Below are positions 1 to 5,105 of a DNA stretch of 5,105 nt, one piece after another. The DNA comes from Calditrichota bacterium (GTDB lineage: Bacteria; Calditrichota; Calditrichia; RBG-13-44-9): the NCBI GenBank assembly GCA_024276455.1, contig JAJRXE010000039.1:1-5105 (forward strand), written 5' to 3'. The position numbers and the translations under genes were made by a program. How positions within the stretch are numbered: the first letter of the stretch is position 1; every line of letters starts with the position of its first letter. Below the pieces are notes generated by a model. It searched no databases. It was not told the origin of the DNA and saw only the letters and a list, made by a program, of their open reading frames with translations.

Positions 1-232
1 GATCGCGGATGGAAATTCCGCGGTAATACAGTTCGCCTTCCGTGGGCACGACTTCTTCATCTACAATTTTGAAGCCGATTACACTGGAAATTTTTGTTAA
101 ACCAACTAACACACCGGAACCGTCTTCGTTCCGCAGACCGCGCTTCACGGAGTACCGGGTATAGAGCTCCCGATCGATTTCAGCGGTCTCCAGTAGTTGA
201 CTGGTCACCTTGTTTAGAAAGTCCTGCGCCAT
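1..232 (-). CDS. gltA: Citrate synthase, N-terminal part (gene cut by left window edge)
   Basis: Reading leftward from the ATG at 232-230, an open frame of 77 codons plus one base reaches the window edge without a stop. Visible family hallmarks are VKRGLRNEDGSGVLVGLT (residues 29-46) followed by PTEGELYYRGISI (63-75). This is the N-terminal signature of citrate synthases, in which the LxYRG element precedes the helical core. By family, the enzyme condenses oxaloacetate with acetyl-CoA to citrate in the cytoplasm, at the entry of the TCA cycle. The catalytic His/His/Asp residues lie outside the window, so 2-methylcitrate synthase activity cannot be excluded. The start at 232 is preferred because a GAGGG ribosome-binding site sits 8 bases upstream. 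An in-frame ATG at 247-245 would add five residues (MRAKR) but has no such site. The gene is divergent from polA. Confidence 0.87.
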   Translation of the reverse strand, partial: MAQDFLNKVTSQLLETAEIDRELYTRYSVKRGLRNEDGSGVLVGLTKISSVIGFKIVDEEVVPTEGELYYRGISIRD

Positions 233-316
233 CCTTTTAGCCCTCATTATGTTTGGTTTATGATTCCGTTTATTTGCCTTGAACGTGCGGAGCAAAATAA
301 CACTTCCTCCCGTAAA

Positions 317-345
317 ATAATACTCAAAGAAATAAAAAAATTCAA
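317..345 (-). promoter_or_regulatory. Candidate sigma70-type promoter for the citrate synthase gene
   Basis: On the minus strand a -35-like TTGAAT (345-340, four of six consensus bases) is followed by 17 bases and a -10-like TATTAT (322-317, five of six). The spacing is optimal and the element points towards the citrate synthase start, giving a leader of roughly 75-80 bases. The region is A/T-rich, so chance matches are likely. The call rests on pattern only. Confidence 0.4.
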
Positions 346-448
346 TCTAAAAGTTAAATTGTTCCTTAACTCGGGAAGATTGTCGGCGAATAGGTTATGA
401 GAATCACAAAGTGTAAAAAGCACTCTTAAAAGGAAAAACTTTCCCCCA

Positions 449-464
449 AATCCGAGGACGGATT
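449..464. repeat. Small perfect inverted repeat upstream of polA
   Basis: AATCCG (449-454) and CGGATT (459-464) are exact reverse complements separated by the tetranucleotide AGGA. The repeat lies just upstream of the polA promoter candidate. A further GAATCC at 493-498 can pair with GGATTC at 460-465, an alternative to the first hairpin. It could be an operator or a remnant terminator, since a CTTTTT run begins at 471, seven bases after the stem. It could also be chance. No regulator is identified. Confidence 0.35.
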
Positions 465-477
465 CCCAAACTTTTTA

Positions 478-508
478 TTTATTCGTCCGGGTGAATCCAT
501 TATATTTG
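478..508 (+). promoter_or_regulatory. Candidate polA promoter, with TAnnTTTG-like element
   Basis: TATATTTG at 501-508 matches the TAnnTTTG -7 element described for Bacteroidota housekeeping promoters. TTTA at 478-481 lies 19 bases upstream, where TTTG is expected. Read as an ordinary sigma70 promoter, TATATT (501-506) is a five-of-six -10 box, with a poor -35 (TTTATT, 478-483) at 17 bases. Either reading places transcription start near 513-516, leaving a leader of about 20 bases that contains the AGAGGA ribosome-binding site at 521-526. Confidence 0.4.
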
Positions 509-534
509 AACAGGAAAATCAGAGGACTGGCAGC

Positions 535-3264
535 ATGAGCGAAAGAAAAAGATTATTCTTGCTGGATGGGTCGGCCATTTTTTACCGTTCTTATTTTGCT
601 TTTATTCGCAATCCCCTCATTAACTCCCGGGGGGTGAACACCAGCGCCATGTACGGATTTACCCTGACTTTGATGAAAATTCTTGGGGAAGAGAAACCGG
701 ATGAAATAGCGGTGGTGTTCGACACAAAGAAGCCCACTTTTCGGCACAAAAAATATCCGGCATACAAGGCGACGCGCCAAAAGATGCCGGAAGAAATGGC
801 CGATCAGTACCCGAAAATTGTGGAAATTGTGCAGGCGTTCCGGATTCCTCTGATCGAAAAAGATGGCTACGAAGCGGACGACGTGATTGCCACCCTGGCC
901 AAGCGGGCCGAAAAGCACGGCATCGAAACCTACATGGTAACCGGGGATAAGGACTTCATGCAGCTCATTTCCCCCCTGGTGAAAATGTACAAGATCCGTC
1001 CCGGTAAAGATCCGGAAATTATTGATTTGCAAAAACTTCGGGAACAGCACGGTCTGACGCCCGAACAGGTAGTCGATTTTCTGGCCCTGATGGGCGATAC
1101 CAGCGACAACATTCCCGGGGTGCCGGGAATCGGAGAAAAGACCGCCCTCAGCCTGATTAAACAGTTCGGCTCCCTGGACAATATTTACGCCCATCTGGAC
1201 CAGATCACCAAACCGGCGCTGCGTAAAAAATTGGAAGAGGGTCGGGACAAGGCTTATCTCTCCCGGGAGCTGGTGAAAATCGACACGAATGTGCCGCTGG
1301 ACATCGATCTGGAAGCCCTGAAATGGGAACATGCCGATCAGCAGAAGTTAAAGGAATTGTTCAAAGAGCTGGAATTCCATTCCCTGATGGAACGAATCCC
1401 AGAATTTTCGGGAGGTGGAGAAACCATTCACGACATCGATTCTACCGAGAAGGAATACCATCTGGTGAATCGCAAGGAAGCTCTGAATGATTTAGTGGCG
1501 AATCTGCGGCAGGAAGGCTTTTTTGTGTTTGACACCGAAACCACCGGTTTGAAGATATTCGAATCGGACATCATCGGAATTGCCTTTGCGGTGCGGCCTT
1601 TTCAGGCCTATTACGTGCCGTTTAACGATCCCCGCAGCGATTACAGCGCCGAAGAGGCCCTCCGGATGTTGGCGCCCCTGTTCGAAGATGAAACGATTCG
1701 CAAAGCCGGGCAAAATATTAAGTTCGATGGCCTCATGTTGTGGCAACATGGAATTCATTTAAAGGGCATCGATTTCGACACCATGGTGGCTCACTACCTG
1801 ATTAATCCGGGGTTGCGCCAGCACAATCTGGATTACCTGGCGTTTACCTATCTGAATTACAAAATGGTGCCCATTGAGCAATTGATTGGTAAGAAGGGCA
1901 AGAAGCAGAAAAACATGATGGACATCCCGGTAGAAATGGTTTATCCTTACGCCTGCGAGGATGCCGACATTACCCTGCGTTTGAAAGAAGTGCTGGAAAA
2001 GCGGCTGCGGGAAACCGAAACGTACGACCTGTTCAAACAGGTGGAAATGCCCCTGCTAAGCGTGCTGATGGAGATGGAGAAAAACGGTGTCTGCCTGGAT
2101 GTTCCGTTTTTGAAAGAAATGTCCCGGGAATTAGAAGGATCTTTGAAGGAATTGGAGAAAAAGATTTACGAGCTGGCCGGGACGGAATTCAATATTAATT
2201 CTCCCCAGCAGTTGGGGCAGGTGCTGTTCGAGAAACTGGCGATTCAGAAAGAGTTGGGTGGACGGGCCCGTCCGTCGCGTACGGCAACCGGACAGTACTC
2301 CACCTCCGAGGCGGTGCTGGAGAAATTTGCCGAGCATCCCCTGGTAGGGCTAATTCTGGAGTACCGCAAGCTGGCCAAGTTAAAATCCACCTACGTGGAC
2401 GCCCTTCCCAGCCTGATTAGTCCTCGCACCGGCCGACTGCACACCTCGTTCAACCAGACGGTGACAGCCACCGGTCGCCTTTCCAGCAGCGATCCGAATC
2501 TGCAGAACATTCCCATCCGCACCGAGATTGGACGCAAAATTCGGCGCGCCTTTATCCCCGAGGATCCCGCGGATTTTATCATGAGCGCGGACTACTCCCA
2601 GATCGAGCTGCGCATCATGGCCCATCTTTCCGGTGACGAAGGGCTGCGCCGGGCATTCGAACGGGGCGAGGATATTCACGCCAGTACCGCCGCCGCCATC
2701 TTCAATATCCCCATCGAAATGGTTACCCCGGAAATGCGCCGGAAAGCCAAGGAGGTGAATTTCGGCATTATTTACGGAATTTCGCCTTACGGATTAGCTT
2801 CGCGGCTGGGCATCGATCCCGAAGAGGCCAAGCAGATTATCACCAATTATTTCGCCCGCTTTCCTCGCGTGCAGGATTACATGATCCACACCATCGCCTT
2901 TGCGGCCAGAAATCAGTACGTAACCACAATTTTGAACCGTCGCCGCTACATCCCGGAAATTAACAGTAAAAACGGCAACATCCGGCAGAATGCCGAACGA
3001 ATGGCCATTAACGCCACCATTCAGGGAAGCGCAGCCGATTTGATTAAAGTGGCCATGATCAAGATTCAACAGCGTCTGGAAAAAGAAAATCTGCGAACCA
3101 AAATGATTCTGCAGGTGCACGACGAATTGGTTTTTGAGGTAAACCATGCGGAACTTGAAACCGTGCGGGAACTGGTTACCTATGAAATGGAAAATGCTCA
3201 AAAACTCTCCGTCCCCATTAAGGTGGATGTGGGAGTGGGCAAGAACTGGTTGGAAGCGCATTAG
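535..3264 (+). CDS. polA: DNA polymerase I, full length with all three domains
   Basis: The 909-residue protein is close to the usual PolA length (E. coli 928). The N-terminal 5'-nuclease domain (about 1-290) shows LLDGS (D11), YEADD (112-116), TGDKDFMQL (136-144) and GDTSDNIPG (187-195), running into a helix-hairpin-helix at 195-204. The 3'-5' exonuclease domain (about 310-500) keeps FDTET (D333, E335), QNIKFD (N394, D398) and YACED (Y472, D476), so proofreading should be active. The polymerase domain has TGRLSS (646-651), motif A DYSQIELR with D686 and E691, motif B RRKAKEVNFGIIYG with R735, K739, F743 and Y747, QGSAAD (830-835), and motif C HDE (862-864). It ends in the typical GKNWLEAH. 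By family it fills gaps, removes RNA primers and acts in excision repair in the cytoplasm. The start is supported by AGAGGA 8 bases upstream and by the MSERKRLFLLDGS opening. No frameshift or domain loss was seen. Confidence 0.98.
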   Translation: MSERKRLFLLDGSAIFYRSYFAFIRNPLINSRGVNTSAMYGFTLTLMKILGEEKPDEIAVVFDTKKPTFRHKKYPAYKATRQKMPEEMADQYPKIVEIVQAFRIPLIEKDGYEADDVIATLAKRAEKHGIETYMVTGDKDFMQLISPLVKMYKIRPGKDPEIIDLQKLREQHGLTPEQVVDFLALMGDTSDNIPGVPGIGEKTALSLIKQFGSLDNIYAHLDQITKPALRKKLEEGRDKAYLSRELVKIDTNVPLDIDLEALKWEHADQQKLKELFKELEFHSLMERIPEFSGGGETIHDIDSTEKEYHLVNRKEALNDLVANLRQEGFFVFDTETTGLKIFESDIIGIAFAVRPFQAYYVPFNDPRSDYSAEEALRMLAPLFEDETIRKAGQNIKFDGLMLWQHGIHLKGIDFDTMVAHYLINPGLRQHNLDYLAFTYLNYKMVPIEQLIGKKGKKQKNMMDIPVEMVYPYACEDADITLRLKEVLEKRLRETETYDLFKQVEMPLLSVLMEMEKNGVCLDVPFLKEMSRELEGSLKELEKKIYELAGTEFNINSPQQLGQVLFEKLAIQKELGGRARPSRTATGQYSTSEAVLEKFAEHPLVGLILEYRKLAKLKSTYVDALPSLISPRTGRLHTSFNQTVTATGRLSSSDPNLQNIPIRTEIGRKIRRAFIPEDPADFIMSADYSQIELRIMAHLSGDEGLRRAFERGEDIHASTAAAIFNIPIEMVTPEMRRKAKEVNFGIIYGISPYGLASRLGIDPEEAKQIITNYFARFPRVQDYMIHTIAFAARNQYVTTILNRRRYIPEINSKNGNIRQNAERMAINATIQGSAADLIKVAMIKIQQRLEKENLRTKMILQVHDELVFEVNHAELETVRELVTYEMENAQKLSVPIKVDVGVGKNWLEAH

Positions 3265-3382
3265 AGATTTGCTAAAAAAACGGGGTGGAAAGAAAGATTA
3301 TTTTTAGTTTGGATTTTTTTTCGTAAATTGTATTGTTCATAGCAGCGTCTTTTTCAGCGAAATCTCAAAGGAAGGATGATCC
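3265..3382. other. A/T-rich spacer between polA and the AI-2E transporter gene
   Basis: This spacer has several A- and T-runs but no convincing GC-rich terminator. The only paired arms noticed are CTAAAAA (3272-3278) and TTTTTAG (3301-3307), which are almost all A/T with a 22-base loop. A weak promoter-like pair for the downstream gene is TTTGGA (3308-3313), 17 bases, then TATTGT (3331-3336); each box matches only three or four consensus bases. The transporter gene may have its own promoter or may be read through from polA. Confidence 0.3.
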
Positions 3383-4453
3383 ATGCCCAAGAACACCCGT
3401 GAGGCGATGTTGCGCGAAAATCGGATTATTATCGCTCTTCTGGGAATTATTACCGCCATTGCCATTGGTTTCGTGCTCTACAATGTGCGGTCGATTGTTT
3501 TGCCTTTCGCCCTGGCGGTGTTTATCTCCTACATTTTGAATCCTTTGATTGATTTTTTCGAAGATCGTCACGTGCCCAAGTTTCTTTCAATTATTCTGGC
3601 CCTTTTTATTACTTTCCTGTTATTCAATCTGGTCGGCTTGTTAATTTATACCAGCATTAAATCGTTTACCGTTGAATTCCCCCGTTATGAAGCCCGTTTT
3701 AATATGTTTTTGAATCACTTCATGCAATTTTTCAATATTCCGCCGGAAATTTTTAAATCGGAAATGAACGTACAGGGGAAACTGAATTGGCTGGAAAGTT
3801 TGCAGGGGCTTTCCCTGCAAAAGGTGATTTTGAACACCATGGGATCGATTCTGAATTTCCTTTCCAACACCTTTCTGGTATTGCTCTTCTTGCTGTTTAT
3901 TTTGATTGGTCGTAAGCAAATAACTGTGAAACTTCACACTGCCTTCGAGCCGGAAACGGCGCTGAAGATTTCCGGGATTATTAATAATATTAACCGCCAG
4001 ATTCAAAAATATTTGCTGGCCAAGACCTTGATCAGCCTGGTGACCGGATTCCTCTTTTTCATTATTCTGCTGTTGTTCGATGTTCAGTTTGCCATGATCT
4101 GGGGGATTTTAGCGTTTCTACTGAATTTTATTCCCAATGTCGGGTCGATTATTGCCACCTTCCTGCCGCTTTCGGTGGCGTTCCTGCAGTTCGAGAGCAT
4201 CAGTACCCTGCTCTGGTTAGCTCTTCTTTTGATCGGAATTCAATTTGTTATTGGGAATTTACTTGATCCCCGCATTGTGGGAAGCAGTCTGAATTTGAGT
4301 CCCCTGGTGGTGCTGTTCTCTTTAATTTTCTGGGGATGGTTGTGGGGCATTATTGGAATGTTTTTGGCGGTGCCCATTATGGTGATTATTAAAATTGTTT
4401 TCGAAAATATCGAAGGGTTGCGGCCCATTGGGGTGATGATGAGTGCCCGGTGA
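3383..4453 (+). CDS. AI-2E family transporter (PerM/YdiK/TqsA-like membrane protein)
   Basis: This 356-residue integral membrane protein has the usual length of the family. Hydrophobic segments lie at about 14-34, 36-55, 66-91, 155-176, 211-232, 234-268, 272-292 and 304-340. A more polar stretch (about 92-150) falls between the third and fourth, where the family's characteristic soluble domain sits. Conserved features are SYILNPL (49-55), INRQIQKYLLAK (203-214), NFIPNVGS (248-255), DPRIVG (295-300) and LSPLVVLFSLIFWGWLWGI (305-323), then the AVP turn (329-331). Family members export small solutes: TqsA is tied to autoinducer-2 efflux, and others have been reported as Na+/H+ antiporters. The substrate here cannot be read from sequence. 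AAGGA at 3372-3376 is 6 bases before the ATG. The gene follows polA by 118 bases in the same direction and converges on radC. Confidence 0.93.
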   Translation: MPKNTREAMLRENRIIIALLGIITAIAIGFVLYNVRSIVLPFALAVFISYILNPLIDFFEDRHVPKFLSIILALFITFLLFNLVGLLIYTSIKSFTVEFPRYEARFNMFLNHFMQFFNIPPEIFKSEMNVQGKLNWLESLQGLSLQKVILNTMGSILNFLSNTFLVLLFLLFILIGRKQITVKLHTAFEPETALKISGIINNINRQIQKYLLAKTLISLVTGFLFFIILLLFDVQFAMIWGILAFLLNFIPNVGSIIATFLPLSVAFLQFESISTLLWLALLLIGIQFVIGNLLDPRIVGSSLNLSPLVVLFSLIFWGWLWGIIGMFLAVPIMVIIKIVFENIEGLRPIGVMMSAR

Positions 4454-4531
4454 GTCGGGACCGCCTCTTTTGCCCCTCGGAGGCCATATTAGAAAAACCT
4501 TCCTGAATTTTCAATTTTCCTTCACCGGGTA
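4444..4531. repeat. Eight-base inverted repeat spanning the transporter stop codon
   Basis: CCCGGTGA (4446-4453), which includes the transporter stop codon TGA, is an exact reverse complement of TCACCGGG (4522-4529). In RNA the stem can be lengthened by G-U pairs on both sides and a T-A pair (4444/4531). A second stem, GCCTC (4463-4467) with GAGGC (4480-4484), sits inside it. No T-run follows on either strand, so it is not a classical intrinsic terminator. It could stabilise the mRNA 3' end or be coincidence. Confidence 0.35.
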
Positions 4532-4562
4532 GTAATCCTCCTGAAATCTCATTAATAATTCT

Positions 4563-4610
4563 TCCGGAATTTCTCAGTTCTTGTCCCTTGAGAAAATCAA
4601 AATTCCCGGA
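4563..4610. terminator. Inverted repeat between convergent genes, possible bidirectional terminator
   Basis: TCCGGAATTT (4563-4572) pairs with AAATTCC plus GGA (4600-4610), giving ten base pairs with a single bulged C at 4607. An alternative or nested pairing is TTTCTCA (4570-4576) with TGAGAAA (4589-4595), seven perfect pairs. The location between two convergent genes, 18 bases past the radC stop, fits a shared transcription end. No proper T-tract follows on either strand, so the function is inferred from position and symmetry. Confidence 0.4.
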
Positions 4611-4627
4611 TTCATTTCAAGCGTATT

Positions 4628-5105
4628 TCAATCCCCAATCAATCCCTCGTCTTTGAAGCTGAAGTAATTTTCCCGACCAATAATCACGTGGTCCAGCACC
4701 GGAATGTCGAGCAATTTTCCAGCTTCCACCAGACGGTAGGTGATGTTGCGGTCGTGTGGAGAGGGAGTCGTCTCACCGGACGGGTGATTGTGCAGCAGGA
4801 TAATGGAAGCAGCCGCTTCCACGATGGCGGGCTGGAAGACTTCCCGGGGATGTACCAGCGAGGCATTTAAGGTGCCCTCGGAAACTTTGTATTCCCGTAA
4901 CAGAATATTGGCGCTGTTGAGCATCAGCACGATGAACACTTCTTTTTTGTAAGCAGAAAAGCGGGGACCGAACTTCTGGAAGACCACTTCTGGCGAGGTG
5001 ATTTTTAGTTTCTGCCGATTGGGCAGGGCGGCGATGCGGCGGGCAATCTCAAACGTTGCCGCCAGGGTAAGGGCTTTGGCCGGCCCGATGCCTTTCAATT
5101 TGAAA
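4628..5105 (-). CDS. radC: RadC/JAB-domain protein, C-terminal part (start beyond right edge)
   Basis: The frame is open from the right edge (5105) to the TGA at 4630-4628, giving 159 residues of a family usually about 225 long. Roughly the first 65-70 residues are therefore missing. The reading begins inside a helix-hairpin-helix (LKGIGPAKALTLAATFEIARR); the TTG at 5098 is an internal leucine codon, not a start. The MPN/JAB domain follows, with a glutamate in KKEVF, then GTLNASLVHPREVF, then HNHPSG with TPSPHD. Together these give an intact metal-binding JAMM pattern HxHx7SxxD (His codons at about 4792 and 4786, Asp at about 4753). It ends with LDHVIIG and a short tail. The family is named for repair, but the original E. 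coli radC mutation proved to lie in recG. The biochemical role remains unsettled; a metal-dependent hydrolase or nuclease has been suggested. The gene converges on the transporter gene. Confidence 0.95.
   Translation of the reverse strand, partial: FKLKGIGPAKALTLAATFEIARRIAALPNRQKLKITSPEVVFQKFGPRFSAYKKEVFIVLMLNSANILLREYKVSEGTLNASLVHPREVFQPAIVEAAASIILLHNHPSGETTPSPHDRNITYRLVEAGKLLDIPVLDHVIIGRENYFSFKDEGLIGD

Larger units (their letters stand above)
233..534. other. Divergent intergenic region between citrate synthase gene and polA
   Basis: This 302-base stretch separates the starts of two divergently read genes. It is A/T-rich compared with the flanking coding DNA and holds no credible ORF. It contains a sigma70-like promoter candidate for the minus strand near 317-345, a promoter candidate for polA near 478-508, and a small perfect hairpin at 449-464. 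A shorter GGAAA/TTTCC hairpin lies at 432-444. The polA ribosome-binding site AGAGGA at 521-526 stands 8 bases before the ATG. No tRNA-like or recognisable riboswitch structure was seen between 346 and 430. Confidence 0.7.

Noticed and set aside
410..424. AGTG/CACT short hairpin in the divergent intergenic region
   Set aside because: Four-base arms in A/T-rich DNA are expected by chance, and no further context supports a function.
553..1332. A 259-codon open frame on the minus strand inside polA
   Set aside because: It lies wholly antisense to the strongly conserved 5'-nuclease domain of polA, has no recognisable domain and has no clear ribosome-binding site. It is a shadow of the codon bias of polA.
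2794..3261. A 155-codon open frame on the minus strand at the polA 3' end
   Set aside because: It is antisense to the polymerase motif B and C region, and its translation resembles no known family. It is a coding shadow.
3272..3307. CTAAAAA/TTTTTAG as an intrinsic terminator after polA
   Set aside because: The stem is nearly all A/T with a 22-base loop and would be very unstable. No GC-rich stem precedes the later T-run at 3314-3321.
3265..3382. A small RNA gene downstream of polA, as Spot 42 is in enteric bacteria
   Set aside because: The spacer is only 118 bases and lacks a good promoter plus terminator pair. Nothing resembles Spot 42.
3333..3539. A 68-codon plus-strand frame overlapping the start of the transporter gene
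   Set aside because: It is out of frame with the well-supported transporter start and has no good ribosome-binding site. The arginine- and cysteine-rich translation lacks any family signature.
3641..4006. A 121-codon minus-strand open frame inside the transporter gene
   Set aside because: It is antisense to a clear membrane protein gene. Its composition simply mirrors hydrophobic codons on the other strand.

Overview
This is an ordinary bacterial chromosome segment. It carries four protein-coding genes: two are complete and two are cut by the window edges. I see no mobile element, CRISPR array, tRNA or rRNA gene, and nothing that looks like an undescribed system. The organism is a bacterium with roughly balanced base composition. 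Several details lean towards the FCB side of the tree (Bacteroidota, Ignavibacteria or Calditrichota-like). These are the wording of PolA (the IGKKGK stretch followed by YACEDAD), the citrate synthase N-terminus, and a TAnnTTTG-type promoter candidate before polA. This placement is an impression from sequence style and is only weakly supported.

Layout: (1) Positions 1-232, minus strand, hold the first 77 codons of a citrate synthase gene that runs off the left edge. (2) Positions 233-534 are a 302-base divergent intergenic region with a promoter candidate for each flanking gene and a small perfect hairpin. (3) Positions 535-3264, plus strand, hold complete polA, encoding a DNA polymerase I with 5'-nuclease, 3'-5' proofreading exonuclease and polymerase domains that all keep their catalytic residues. 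(4) Positions 3265-3382 are a short A/T-rich spacer. (5) Positions 3383-4453, plus strand, hold a complete AI-2E (PerM/YdiK/TqsA) family membrane protein. (6) Positions 4454-4627 are a convergent spacer with two inverted repeats, one of which reaches back over the transporter stop codon. (7) Positions 4628-5105, minus strand, hold the C-terminal two thirds of radC, whose start lies beyond the right edge.

The genes do not form an obvious pathway. polA and the transporter gene face the same way but are 118 bases apart, so co-transcription is possible but not required. Citrate synthase is divergent from polA, and radC converges on the transporter gene. PolA serves DNA repair and Okazaki-fragment maturation. 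RadC is traditionally linked to repair, but its function is unproven, so the proximity is at most suggestive. The most second-look-worthy signals are the inverted repeats in the spacers, and all are of modest interest.
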